DNA of 42,345 nucleotides, from positions 1 through 42,345 of IMG/VR virus record IMGVR_UViG_3300010403_000013. One strand, given 5' to 3'. Positions 30,766 to 39,084 of the stretch are shown here, in pieces. This stretch comes from a virus. Below the pieces are notes generated by a model that was not told where the DNA came from, searched no databases, and was given only the letters and a program-made list of their open reading frames with translations. The translations under genes were made by a program, and so were the position numbers. Position 1 is the first letter of the stretch. Each line of letters starts with the position of its first letter.

Positions 30766-31620
30766 TTAGTCTTCTAATTCCGGAATATATGCTAATGCGA
30801 CGCATCTGCAGTTCCACGGCTGACCAGGGAAAGTCGGTGAATCGCTATACTGCTCGTCAACGGCTGGCTTATAAGTTTTCCGGCCAACCTTCACATTACC
30901 GTCCCACGAGTAAATGTTCTGGCCATGCCTTCCGAGTTCCTCATGAGTTGGCCTCACGCGATCATCCTCGGCCGTCTGCCAATAGTAGAGCTCAATCCCA
31001 AGGGACTTTTGCCGTTCCATATTGATTTCACCAAGAGCCGTGGAAACCGTATTTCTAGCAATAAATTTTGCCCGATTTACGGCCGATCCCTCTTCCGATC
31101 CATCGTCGAGCATTCCCCTAATTCCCTTGGCAATCGATTCATGGCGCTCGCCAGATACGATGCCGGCCGTGATCCTTCGAGCAAGGTTCTTTTCGGTTTG
31201 CTTACCGACATCTTGAAGGCCAGACACCGTGTCTTTTACCGATCGTTTTATTATGCCATCGATCTCTTTATTAAAGACGGCAAAGACCTCTTTTCCCGCT
31301 ACCTTTTCAACTTCGACAAGGCTTGTCGCATCGATTCTTTTCATTACATCTTGAATCTTTCTTTCAAGCTCTCGGCGTTGAAAGGCAGATAAACCTTCCC
31401 TTGTTGTCTTTTCTAAAAGACTCCTGAGGCGTTCAATCTCTTTCTCATCGGCATCAATAGTAAGGTATGGGAGCTTTATATTTGGCAGGAAATTTTCTCT
31501 GTAGAATTCCCTCATGAATCCGAACTGGCGCTTTCCAAGGCGAATGATCTCACGCTCAAAGCTATGGATCTTTTTTGAAGTCTTTCGAGGATTGAATCTA
31601 TTGTCCCGCCTCTTAGCCAT
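30766..31620 (-). CDS. Minor head protein, Mu gpF / SPP1 gp7-like, 284 aa
   Basis: The C-terminal domain is typical: FIARNTVSTALGEINMERQK, then YYWQTAEDDRVRPTHEELG RHGQ and FPGQPWNCRCVALAYIPE with the closing Cys-x-Cys. A helical N-terminal half (RLRSLLEKTTREGLSAFQRR) goes before. These proteins enter the prohead with the portal. The 82 bases between it and the DUF2213 gene carry no gene. The start shares a base with the portal stop. Confidence 0.9.
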   Translation of the reverse strand: MAKRRDNRFNPRKTSKKIHSFEREIIRLGKRQFGFMREFYRENFLPNIKLPYLTIDADEKEIERLRSLLEKTTREGLSAFQRRELERKIQDVMKRIDATSLVEVEKVAGKEVFAVFNKEIDGIIKRSVKDTVSGLQDVGKQTEKNLARRITAGIVSGERHESIAKGIRGMLDDGSEEGSAVNRAKFIARNTVSTALGEINMERQKSLGIELYYWQTAEDDRVRPTHEELGRHGQNIYSWDGNVKVGRKTYKPAVDEQYSDSPTFPGQPWNCRCVALAYIPELED

Positions 31621-33050
31621 TATTCATTAACCTCTGGCTCAAGATTGATTGGCTCCTCAATCGCAGTCCTCGGTGTATTAGGACCTTGCTCAAGATGAGT
31701 CTCATAGCTATAGGTGCCAGAACCAAATCTTGAGGAAGCAACCTCAAAGCTATCGATGACGCCATTACGCATATAGATATCGTCGATATTTGCTTGGATG
31801 AGCTCAGTCTCTTTGATTTCTTTTTGCGTTGGGACTTCTAAAGGATTGAACTTAAATGACCATTTAACTGGCTCCTCAAATGGAGACTCTGCCTGGGAGA
31901 AAATCATTTTGGTGAGGCGAACCAATGGATCATATAGGTATATCTTTTGCTGAGAGCCGATGAAGTCATAATAATCAGTTAGCTCTGATCTTCCGCTACC
32001 TCCTAGGCCAGCAGGGGATTCCCCCATCAGTCTCGTATGCGGTATGTGTGAGGCAGCCGTGAGGCGATCAATTGTCTTTTGAACCAGCGTATCAATACCC
32101 GAAGTCTGAGCTTCCACGTTCTCAAAGCTATCCTCCGAATCTATGGCAACGGCCCGTGCAACGCTCCGAGAGAGGTTGACCTGTTGGAGCTTTTTGACTA
32201 CCAATTCATCCTGATCCTGCTGAAGAGCTGTCGCAAGACCTGTGATCTTAAAGACGGGCTGATTGAATTCTTGGAGCATGGATGCTACAGAATTATGAAC
32301 CATCGTATAATTTCTTAGTGGCTCATAGAGCTTTCCAAAGATACTATCATGCCAATATTGGTTCATTTTCCAAAGTCTATTGGAGAGGTGAACTCCATCG
32401 AATCTTATGACTCTTGAGCGATGGACCCTATAGAAGCCATTGCTTGCAATGTTGTTGAACCTACTTCCATAGCTTCCAACGTCATCGCCAACGTAAACAT
32501 AATATTCGGGCTGACCATAATAAGGAGATGATGGATCGCCATTTATATCCTCTTGCCTGATTTCCCATTGCCAGCGATCAAATACGTTCAGGGTATTGAG
32601 CTTATTGAATTTCTCCGTATCAAGCGGCTGATCTAATTCAAGCCCGTCATCGACCGAGAGGACAATGATAGAGCCACCAAATACCCTAGCCCAAACCCAT
32701 GCCTCATAAAGCTTCGTCCAGACTTTAAGACGGGTGAACTCATCATCGAGCCATGGAATTATTTCATCATTTGTTGCTGCGTCTTGAATATTCCAACTAA
32801 TTCCAGCCCGGACACCATCGAAAGGAATAATGGAAGCAATTTTTCCACCTAGGTCATCGCCTGCATAAAGGCTATCGGCTTGCTGCCTTGGTGTTGGCGT
32901 CCAGGAGACTTCAGAATAGGTTATCTTATCGCGGCTTGACCCGATGCCGGTCAGTATATTGAGCCAGCCATCAAGCTGGGTCTTTCGTTTTATAGCAGCG
33001 CTGGTTCCCTGAGAAATGCTCGATAGTTTTGGTACTTTTTTATTTACCAT
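31620..33050 (-). CDS. Portal protein (DUF1073 type), 476 aa
   Basis: A DUF1073 portal is shown by KTQLDGWLNILTGIGSSRDK, DDLGGKIASIIPFDGVRAGI SW, WVWARVFGGSIIVLSVDDG and LAASHIPHTRLMGESPAGLG GSG. The last is the usual conserved PxTRLMG-SPAG box. The middle GFYRVHRSRVIRFDGVHL is also typical. Twelve copies would form the DNA entry ring. It overlaps the TerL stop by seven bases. Confidence 0.9.
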   Translation of the reverse strand: MVNKKVPKLSSISQGTSAAIKRKTQLDGWLNILTGIGSSRDKITYSEVSWTPTPRQQADSLYAGDDLGGKIASIIPFDGVRAGISWNIQDAATNDEIIPWLDDEFTRLKVWTKLYEAWVWARVFGGSIIVLSVDDGLELDQPLDTEKFNKLNTLNVFDRWQWEIRQEDINGDPSSPYYGQPEYYVYVGDDVGSYGSRFNNIASNGFYRVHRSRVIRFDGVHLSNRLWKMNQYWHDSIFGKLYEPLRNYTMVHNSVASMLQEFNQPVFKITGLATALQQDQDELVVKKLQQVNLSRSVARAVAIDSEDSFENVEAQTSGIDTLVQKTIDRLTAASHIPHTRLMGESPAGLGGSGRSELTDYYDFIGSQQKIYLYDPLVRLTKMIFSQAESPFEEPVKWSFKFNPLEVPTQKEIKETELIQANIDDIYMRNGVIDSFEVASSRFGSGTYSYETHLEQGPNTPRTAIEEPINLEPEVNE

Positions 33051-34522
33051 TTCGTGCTCGCCTTCAAATGCTGAATGCCTCTTTGTGCGCTGAAATGCCT
33101 TAGGCCTTGTGATATTGCGTCAACTATATCATCATTGGCAGAGTTAGGAAACGACTGGAGTTCATGGACGGCATCTTTTGTCCAGACGGCATTCATTGGA
33201 AAATGAACAAGGCCTTGCTCAAAGAGGGGAGCCACGGCATGAAGCCTCTCGTCTTTGCTCGCATCAGGGGAAACCGAGATGATGCCAGGAATTGATTTTT
33301 TAAGGAGTGACATAACCGCCGGTCCATTGGCCTTATCCTCAATCAGGATCGTGGCAAATGGAAAACGCTTATGCATCACGTTAACGGCGCTCATCGTATC
33401 GACGATATCTACCTTACGCCTAAATAGATCCATTACGTAAAAGTGCTGCTCCCATTGGACAATGCAGACGCCTACCACAAAGCTGGAGCCTGTGTCTTTG
33501 AAACTCATATCCCAACTTATGACCGAGTTATGATGCCTTAGGTTAACGGCCTTAAATGGCAGCTCGGAATAGAAGTGGATCCAGTTTGATTTGATAATGT
33601 TGCCGCCATCCACCATAGGAGACTGCTGATAGAGGGCTGCCCAGGTTCTTTCCCCTACGTCCCTCTTTATTTGCTCCATTTTATCGCGTCCACCCTTCAT
33701 CTCAGGCCAAAGGGGATCCCCCTTATCTCTTAGATCAAGAGGATGCTTATAGATGGATTGAGGATTTCCAAGAGCTGGAAGGGAGATGACCTCCCATTTA
33801 GTTGCGTCAGGATCTAATTCTGATTCACTTAAGAGTTCTCCAGCAAGATCTGCCTCATGCCATCTCGTATGCATAAGGATAATATGGCCGTCTTTGCTAA
33901 GGCGGGTTTGAGCAACGGAGTTGAACCATTCCATCCTCCGCCTTCTCATCGTAGGAGAAGATGCATCTGAGTGATCCTTGATTGGGTCATCGATAATTAT
34001 CACATCAGCAGCCCTACCAGTGGTTGATCCACCAACGCCAACACTATATAGGTATCCACCAAAATCAGTTTCGATGAAATTTTGCGTCTCTTTTTTTCTC
34101 TTCAGATATTTCCTCTGAACTCTCGTAGGAAATACCTCGTAGTAATTTTCGTGCTTCATTATTTTTTGGCATGATCGATTGAATGTATCTGCGAGGTGTG
34201 AGCTATAGGATGCGAGGATAATCTTCTTTGTCGTGTCATGGCCTAGAAGCCACGCTGGGAGATGCCTTGAAACAATTTCAGATTTCCCAAATTGCGGAGG
34301 CACAAAGATCATTATCCTCTTTGAAGATTCAAATAGGAGCTTTGAAAGCCTATCGCAGATGATCTTATGGTGAATGCCGAAAGTAAATGAAGGGTTAAAA
34401 TAAGAAATGAAATCTAAGACATTAACTTTCGCCTTCAATATCTTTAGATGCCTTATCTTTTGAAGGAGCTTGTACTGCTCCTCCTCTGTCAAGCTGCTTA
34501 AGTCCAAGCCGTCCAAGTTCAC
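33044..34522 (-). CDS. terL: Terminase large subunit, 492 aa
   Basis: The ATPase has the Walker A box PPQFGKSE near residue 74, Walker B VIIIDDPIKD near residue 180 and the TRWHEADL motif. The nuclease domain shows SWDMSFKDTGSSFVVGVC (first Asp), ILIEDKANGP and NDDIVDAISQGLRHF. The start is GTG 34522 with GAGGAATTACGC upstream; it lies 101 bases inside terS, and the residues in that overlap (LSSLTEEEQYKLLQKIRHLK) look like a normal TerL beginning. It pumps and cuts DNA during packaging. Confidence 0.95.
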   Translation of the reverse strand: MNLDGLDLSSLTEEEQYKLLQKIRHLKILKAKVNVLDFISYFNPSFTFGIHHKIICDRLSKLLFESSKRIMIFVPPQFGKSEIVSRHLPAWLLGHDTTKKIILASYSSHLADTFNRSCQKIMKHENYYEVFPTRVQRKYLKRKKETQNFIETDFGGYLYSVGVGGSTTGRAADVIIIDDPIKDHSDASSPTMRRRRMEWFNSVAQTRLSKDGHIILMHTRWHEADLAGELLSESELDPDATKWEVISLPALGNPQSIYKHPLDLRDKGDPLWPEMKGGRDKMEQIKRDVGERTWAALYQQSPMVDGGNIIKSNWIHFYSELPFKAVNLRHHNSVISWDMSFKDTGSSFVVGVCIVQWEQHFYVMDLFRRKVDIVDTMSAVNVMHKRFPFATILIEDKANGPAVMSLLKKSIPGIISVSPDASKDERLHAVAPLFEQGLVHFPMNAVWTKDAVHELQSFPNSANDDIVDAISQGLRHFSAQRGIQHLKASTKW

Positions 34523-34919
34523 CGCGTAATTCCTCTTCCAGTTTTTCTATCGTTCCAGCTTTATCATCAAGATCAGATTCTCTAGATTTCAAACGCTCAG
34601 CACCGAAGTATTCGGGATGAACTCTTGCAAGCGCAAATTGGATGGATCTCGTATTGAGCTTTCTACAGCCTTTTTCCAAAAGCTTTTCCGGGATGATGCC
34701 TATTGCAGAGGATTTCAAAAGATCTTCGTAAAATGCCAAATGTTTCCAAGTGCCAATTTCTCTGGCTTGAGCAAATTCTGGGATAGACTTCTGCCACATC
34801 TTTGCCTGGCTTGGGCTTATATTAAGCTCAGCGCATGCCGAAGGGAAAGAGAGGCCATTGCTCATGATGTCGATAAGCTTATCGCAAATGGCTGGATTAT
34901 ATTCAGATGGTCTAGACAT
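34422..34919 (-). CDS. terS: Terminase small subunit, 165 aa
   Basis: The N-terminal helix-turn-helix (NPAICDKLIDIMSNGLSFPS ACAELNISPSQAKMWQKSIP) is of the kind that binds packaging sites. The centre (EREIGTWKHLAFYEDLL-like helix, then TRSIQFALARVHPEYFG) resembles terS of DUF1073-portal phages. The end is charged and overlaps terL by 101 bases in another frame. It is the first gene of the long leftward late operon. Confidence 0.85.
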   Translation of the reverse strand: MSRPSEYNPAICDKLIDIMSNGLSFPSACAELNISPSQAKMWQKSIPEFAQAREIGTWKHLAFYEDLLKSSAIGIIPEKLLEKGCRKLNTRSIQFALARVHPEYFGAERLKSRESDLDDKAGTIEKLEEELRGELGRLGLKQLDRGGAVQAPSKDKASKDIEGES

Positions 34920-34975
34920 ATAAGCTGCGCCTAATTATTCATTCCGTTGAAAAGATCAAGCATAACACGCTAAAT

Positions 34976-34993
34976 CTTTGGAATAATCCAAAG
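34976..34993. promoter_or_regulatory. 18-base palindrome upstream of the late operon, candidate operator
   Basis: CTTTGGA-ATAA-TCCAAAG has 7-base arms with no mismatch, about 60 bases before terS. On the minus strand a TTGACA lies just upstream (35003-34998) and an extended -10-like TGTTATGCT lies downstream, so the palindrome sits where a late activator or repressor would act. The region 34920-35097 has no gene. Confidence 0.5.
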
Positions 34994-35097
34994 ACTATGT
35001 CAATAGGATATCATTAATTTCTGATAATAAAAGGAAGTCTTTCATGAGGATTATAAAGATGGGGATATCAAGGAAGGGGTAAAATAGAAAGAAGATC

Positions 35098-35547
35098 CTA
35101 GAATCTCTCGGCAAAAATCATAGCTCTATCGCCAACATCCAACCAATCAATCTTATCTGAAGCAAAGCCTTTTGCTTCTATGGCGGCTTCTATGAGCTCC
35201 TGGGAATCGGTATCATTTATCGTTTCAGTCAAAACTAAAGCCACGATATCAGAGGTAATATTTTTTCGATTTCCTTTCCCCTTGCTATATCTCTCCAAAG
35301 TCTTAGCGAAACCATCAAGTTCTGCTTTCCAATGGTTAATAGCAGTATGATCAGGGAAACTTGCGACCAAGGTAAGATGAATACAGATTATGAGGCTAAG
35401 CTCCTCTAATCCTTTGATTGAATGTGATCTTCTGAAAGCGTTCAACATGACCTCACCAGTGTTTGGATACCTTTCGATATCAAATACCTTATCGGATGAA
35501 AATCGGAAAACTTCAAATATTTTTTTCGGTAATAATCCAAGGTTCAA
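35098..35547 (-). CDS. Hypothetical protein before the late operon, 149 aa
   Basis: The frame opens at TTG 35547, 8 bases after a TATAAT (35561-35556 on this strand), so the message may be nearly leaderless. An ATG near 35449 is the other choice. The product is helical and acidic (IKGLEELSLIICIHLTLVAS, SDIVALVLTETINDTDSQEL) and carries no known domain. Its place upstream of terS and of the palindrome would suit a late regulator, but this is only inferred. Confidence 0.6.
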   Translation of the reverse strand: MNLGLLPKKIFEVFRFSSDKVFDIERYPNTGEVMLNAFRRSHSIKGLEELSLIICIHLTLVASFPDHTAINHWKAELDGFAKTLERYSKGKGNRKNITSDIVALVLTETINDTDSQELIEAAIEAKGFASDKIDWLDVGDRAMIFAERF

Positions 35548-35646
35548 AGCTATCTATTATAGTCCAGATAAGGCTTTCATGGATTATTACTTCATAGTAA
35601 TAAGGCTAAAGTTTTTCCTAGTTCTCCCGATAGTGCATTTACAAGG

Positions 35647-35662
35647 CCGGGAATTAACCCGG
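35647..35662. promoter_or_regulatory. Short inverted repeat in a divergent region
   Basis: CCGGG-AATTAA-CCCGG lies 16 bases before the ATG at 35678, between divergent genes. The arms are perfect but only five bases long, and it may be a leader hairpin or an operator. The rest of 35548-35677 shows only the minus-strand TATAAT. Confidence 0.3.
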
Positions 35663-35677
35663 ATATCGGGAAAGAAA

Positions 35678-35851
35678 ATGAGCAAATACTTTATTGATGA
35701 TGAAGATGAAAGAGACGAGGACGAAAGCTTCTTTACGCCAGCCAGGGATGAAGATGAGGAAGTGATCTGCCAGTGGTGCAATGGTAGCGGCCAAGATTTT
35801 AGAAACATAGAACGTCCTTGCCTTGAATGCTTACCTAACAGGAGAAAATAA
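35678..35851 (+). CDS. Small DnaJ-type zinc-finger protein, 57 aa
   Basis: Only the part from ATG 35678 is credible; the longer frame from 35390 runs antisense through the neighbour. An acidic head (YFIDDEDERDEDESFFTPAR) is followed by CQWCNGSGQDFRNIERPCLE CLP, the CxxCxGxG...CxxC pattern of DnaJ-like zinc fingers. The gene is two bases before the lipoprotein gene. Such small proteins are common in phages, but the partner is not known. Confidence 0.7.
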   Translation: MSKYFIDDEDERDEDESFFTPARDEDEEVICQWCNGSGQDFRNIERPCLECLPNRRK

Positions 35852-35853
35852 TC

Positions 35854-36486
35854 ATGAAATTTATCCATTTAATGCTTTTAGTATCGATCACAGCTTGCGG
35901 CTCATCTGGCGGTGGCGGGGTTTCAGAAGGAACTTCAACCGGATCGACTGAAACAAATACGCCTAATAAAACGATCATCAAAGATCAGGAAACGGCTACT
36001 GATGAAACGAGATCAACGTCAGTTGAAACCATTTTACCCAATGAAGAGATCACGGAAAATGAATCAAAAAAGCAAATCATAATTCCAACTTTTGTAACTG
36101 AAGAGGATGGCGTCTCCGATGCTGAACAAGAAGCTATCGATGAGGCCGTAAAATCGGCAGTGGAAAAGGCTTTGGCTGAACAGAAGGAAGCCGAAGAAAG
36201 CGCTCTGCCAGAGGTTAAAGAGCCAATATTCAGTGTTCAATATTATGGAACATATGCTCCTAATGGAGGCTATTGGCTATTGGTTGAATATTTAGAAAAT
36301 GAATATACCAAACAATATCAAAAAAATTATGGCGAAAGCGATTGGCATAAAACTCTTGAATACATCTATTATCATCCTGTTTTTGAAGGAAAGAAAGTTA
36401 CTTGTACTTCATTTCAAACTTGGACTTTGGCTGGTGCTGTTTCCTCAAAGAACCTGGTTAACCCAGAAACTTGCGAACCAATTTGA
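35854..36486 (+). CDS. Lipoprotein, 210 aa
   Basis: The start has AGGAGA upstream. The signal HLMLLVSITAC ends in a clear lipobox with Cys 15, followed by GSSGGGG and a Thr/Glu-rich disordered region. A helical part (SDAEQEAIDEAVKSAVEKAL) and a C-terminal Tyr-rich domain with two cysteines (VTCTSFQTWTLAG, ETCEPI) come next. It would be anchored to a membrane facing the periplasm. Superinfection exclusion is a usual role for phage lipoproteins, but no specific match is seen. Confidence 0.75.
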   Translation: MKFIHLMLLVSITACGSSGGGGVSEGTSTGSTETNTPNKTIIKDQETATDETRSTSVETILPNEEITENESKKQIIIPTFVTEEDGVSDAEQEAIDEAVKSAVEKALAEQKEAEESALPEVKEPIFSVQYYGTYAPNGGYWLLVEYLENEYTKQYQKNYGESDWHKTLEYIYYHPVFEGKKVTCTSFQTWTLAGAVSSKNLVNPETCEPI

Positions 36487-36497
36487 AGGAGATAAAT

Positions 36498-36770
36498 ATG
36501 GAAGCCTTAGATTTAAAACATTATAGCTTTCCTTGCGGACGATATATCAATAATCACGGTTTTAAGGTTGAGAATGGATACCTTTATATCAAGAAAATTC
36601 ACCAGGAGCCCTTTGTTAAAATCGAGCTGACGGACGATATGGTAAATGAGCTTGAAAACATTCGCCGGTATACATTTCAAGACGACAGCATTAGAACGTA
36701 TAAGGTTTTTATATTAGCTTGGATATATAGTCCAAAGGATGAATTTGGCAGGTTAATTATGCAATGGTAA
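36498..36770 (+). CDS. Small hypothetical protein, 90 aa
   Basis: AAGGAGATAAAT stands before the ATG at 36498, so the longer start at 36471 is rejected. The product is beta-rich (GYLYIKKIHQEPFVKIELTD then RTYKVFILAWIYSPKDEF) and lacks signal and membrane segments. It lies 11 bases after the lipoprotein gene and should be cotranscribed. No family is recognised. Confidence 0.7.
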   Translation: MEALDLKHYSFPCGRYINNHGFKVENGYLYIKKIHQEPFVKIELTDDMVNELENIRRYTFQDDSIRTYKVFILAWIYSPKDEFGRLIMQW

Positions 36771-36774
36771 TAAG

Positions 36775-37200
36775 ATGAAAACTGAATACGGAAAATGCCG
36801 CCGCTGCAGCCGGCTATTTCAATCTCCAGACTTTTATGGCTATTGCTCTGATGCATGCATGAAGGATCAGGCTAGACGGTTCGGCTGGGTTAAAGATAGG
36901 CCTGGTCGCACCATTCGAGATTTTCTCATCGCAAATAAAGAGTTTGGAACGATCATTCATTGCTCCTATTGCTTTGAAAGTGGCGAGAGCTATTGGATCT
37001 TCAGTCCTCTCGTTAACGATATAGAATATATCAAAGTGATTGCTCTCAGAGGGCAATCGATATTGATCAAAAGTGGGGATGGTTCACGAAGATTATTTAC
37101 TAAACTTCAGAATGGCTCAGAGATAGCTTTCCCCTATGGTAGACGAAAGAATGCACCTATCCTTTATGCAAAAAACAAAATAGACCTCCTGCCACAATAG
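36775..37200 (+). CDS. Zinc-ribbon-containing protein, 141 aa
   Basis: The N-terminus has CRRCSRLFQSPDFYGYCSDA C, four cysteines in the order CxxC-x13-CxxxC, a treble-clef or ribbon finger. A basic helix and a second CSYC pair near residue 63 follow, then beta strands (YIKVIALRGQSILIKSGDGS). A nucleic-acid role is likely from the finger. It is four bases after the previous gene. Confidence 0.7.
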   Translation: MKTEYGKCRRCSRLFQSPDFYGYCSDACMKDQARRFGWVKDRPGRTIRDFLIANKEFGTIIHCSYCFESGESYWIFSPLVNDIEYIKVIALRGQSILIKSGDGSRRLFTKLQNGSEIAFPYGRRKNAPILYAKNKIDLLPQ

Positions 37201-37338
37201 ATATAGCTTTGCGGAAAATAAATATGCCTCTGCTTAGCCTCCCATGAACTAGAAGCCAAACGCGCCGCCGACGAAACCATCCAAGCATATCTCATAGCAG
37301 TATAACGGAAGAAAACTGGAAGCTACTGGGGATATGTG

Positions 37339-37488
37339 ATGACTAGCGAAGAATTGATTTACTTGAACCAAAGTTTAGTGGCCTATGTAGTACCAAATAT
37401 CTTTCACATGACACGACTCACTTCATTTGAAATAGGCTCGAGGCTCGATCGAAGATATCGCTATCATAGGAGACACCCTTTTTCTTAG
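37339..37488 (+). CDS. Possible small protein with the same leader as the VRR-NUC gene, 49 aa
   Basis: ATG 37339 opens 49 codons (MTSEELIYLNQSLVAYVVPN and on). The 17 bases ACTGGGGATATGTGATG before and across its start match the VRR-NUC start (39071-39087) in all but one base. Its end overlaps the convergent gene at 37418. The protein itself is not recognised and does not clearly resemble VRR-NUC beyond the start, so it may be a remnant. The rest of 37201-37417 shows no gene. Confidence 0.35.
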   Translation: MTSEELIYLNQSLVAYVVPNIFHMTRLTSFEIGSRLDRRYRYHRRHPFS

Positions 37489-37762
37489 CGTCAATGAGCC
37501 CTTGGAAATAATCGTTCATTATCTTTTCGGCTAAGAGCTGATTTAAGAGCTTTCGAGCCTCCAAACTTTCTGCTGATCTAAGAGAGGTTTTTTCCGAGAG
37601 GAAAAGAAGAATATCAAACTCTTTTTCTGGCACCTCTAGCTCTTCGACGACTATCGATCCCTCGCTTCCGATAACAGGTGTCCCCTCAAAGCTCATGAAA
37701 ATTCCTGTTATGGTCTTTTTGTCTGAATTGAAGGAGATAATTTTCCAGAACCCATCTTTCAT
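37418..37762 (-). CDS. Hypothetical protein, 114 aa
   Basis: I choose ATG 37762 after a G-rich stretch; the TTG at 37789 would add nine residues. The N-terminal half is beta-rich (GFWKIISFNSDKKTITGIFM, SIVVEELEVPEKEFDILLFL) and the rest helical and charged. It is the last gene of a leftward group with two exported proteins but has no signal itself. The function is unknown. Confidence 0.65.
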   Translation of the reverse strand: MKDGFWKIISFNSDKKTITGIFMSFEGTPVIGSEGSIVVEELEVPEKEFDILLFLSEKTSLRSAESLEARKLLNQLLAEKIMNDYFQGLIDAKKKGVSYDSDIFDRASSLFQMK

Positions 37763-37813
37763 AGTAATTATCCCCCCCCAATCTTCCAAACCCCATAAAT
37801 CCTAGCGATAAGG

Positions 37814-38458
37814 TTATAATTGATCGCACGCTTGCAGGTTAAGCTTAAGTAGAAATTTTTCGCTACTGGGATTTTCACTACACTCGCTTTTGATCGCAGA
37901 TAAGGCCTGATCTCTAAGATTTTTTAATTCTCTATTCGAAGAATCTAGCTCACCATCTCGTGCATAGTTTTCAGCCTGTTTTAAAAATCCTTCGACATAC
38001 CCTTTGGTACATTCCGAGAGCTTTTCACTTCGCGTTTGAATGCATGATTTCATCAGCTCAAACGGGATAAAGGATAAAATCTTTGTGAAGGCGTCAAGGT
38101 TCACCTCGTTAATTTTATCTATTTGATAAGACGATAAACCAAGCCTTTTTGATGCTGAAAGGACTGCCTTTTCAATTTGGGCAAGGCCTTGGACGTCTCG
38201 ATGGATATGGGCCTCTTTGAGGGAATCAGAAATGACTTGAGCTTCTTCATCGGTAAAACCTTTCTCAAGGTAGCCTTTTTTTAAATGCTGATCAATAAAC
38301 CTGAGGTTTTCCGAAATCCTTTGCTTTTCCGCGTTTCCATCTGAAACAGGAATGTACTTCATTTCCCCAGCCTTGATCTCGCCTTCGCTAAGGGCTTTCG
38401 TTTGTATATTAGGAATTGAGGAGCTCAGGATAAGAGATGATAAGAAAAATGCTTTCAT
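37814..38458 (-). CDS. Exported helical protein, 214 aa
   Basis: The first 21 residues are a Sec signal (KAFFLSSLILSSSIPNIQTK A). The mature protein is almost all helical and charged (ENLRFIDQHLKKGYLEKGFT, NLDAFTKILSFIPFELMKSC) with four to five cysteines in the second half. It follows the other exported gene by nine bases. It is periplasmic by signal; I do not recognise a family and see no peptidoglycan-cutting motif. Confidence 0.75.
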   Translation of the reverse strand: MKAFFLSSLILSSSIPNIQTKALSEGEIKAGEMKYIPVSDGNAEKQRISENLRFIDQHLKKGYLEKGFTDEEAQVISDSLKEAHIHRDVQGLAQIEKAVLSASKRLGLSSYQIDKINEVNLDAFTKILSFIPFELMKSCIQTRSEKLSECTKGYVEGFLKQAENYARDGELDSSNRELKNLRDQALSAIKSECSENPSSEKFLLKLNLQACDQL

Positions 38459-38467
38459 AGCCTCTCC

Positions 38468-38902
38468 CTATTTTCGTGAAACGATTGTGGCTCTGCCAAA
38501 TTCAAATTCAATCTTAAATTCCACTTCCGTATCTCCCGTCTTAACCTTGACCCAGGCGCTCCCCTTGGCTTGAACCTCGGTCATATGAGTCACGATATCT
38601 CTGATCGCAGCCAAGGTCTCAGAAGCTAAGCCTTCACCACCCGAGATAGTAACGGCGCTGCTCGCACCAGAGGAGCCACCGACAGCGGTTCCTATTAATC
38701 CATAGACCTGGCTTGATAGAGCCATAGCAATCGATCCGCCGCTCGTAGAATAACCATCCGTATAGGCCTCATCGCCGTATATCGATGACCAATCGGTTTC
38801 GACTATAGAGCAATCGACTTTGAAACAAAATTCCTCCGAAAAAGCCTCTGCCGAGATGGATGAGAAAATTAAGAATGAAGCGAGAGAGTTGGTGAATTTC
38901 AT
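38468..38902 (-). CDS. Exported protein with Gly/Ser-rich hydrophobic centre, 144 aa
   Basis: AAGGGAG stands six bases before the ATG at 38902. A signal peptide (KFTNSLASFLIFSSISAEAF) is followed by a Cys pair (EFCFKVDCSIV). A Gly/Ser/Ala-rich segment (GSIAMALSSQVYGLIGTAVG) could enter a membrane, and a final beta part (GSAWVKVKTGDTEVEFKIEF) closes it. It starts the leftward group and is divergent from the VRR-NUC gene. A lysis or envelope role is possible. Confidence 0.7.
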   Translation of the reverse strand: MKFTNSLASFLIFSSISAEAFSEEFCFKVDCSIVETDWSSIYGDEAYTDGYSTSGGSIAMALSSQVYGLIGTAVGGSSGASSAVTISGGEGLASETLAAIRDIVTHMTEVQAKGSAWVKVKTGDTEVEFKIEFEFGRATIVSRK

Positions 38903-39084
38903 GGAAAGCTCCCTTACGAAATTTAGAATCGAAGCGGTTTCTAGCACTTTGTTTTCTTTCAGAGCAAAGACTTAATTAAATCTTTTTGAGCTGACAGAGG
39001 AACGCTATGCACCTTTTCACTGATCGCAAATACGAAATTGTTGCCATATACTAATCGGAAATTTAATGAAACTGGGGACATGTG

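Noticed and set aside
30507-31025. A 172-codon plus-strand frame opposite the DUF2213 and gpF-like genes
   Set aside because: It lies antisense to two well-recognised head genes, has no ribosome site or domain, and its composition is that of a shadow frame.
30925-31392. A 155-codon plus-strand frame opposite the gpF-like gene
   Set aside because: It is fully antisense to the conserved minor head protein and shows no family features.
35390-35677. The long upstream extension of the small zinc-finger gene
   Set aside because: It runs antisense through the 149-residue gene, and the acidic head and zinc finger begin at ATG 35678.
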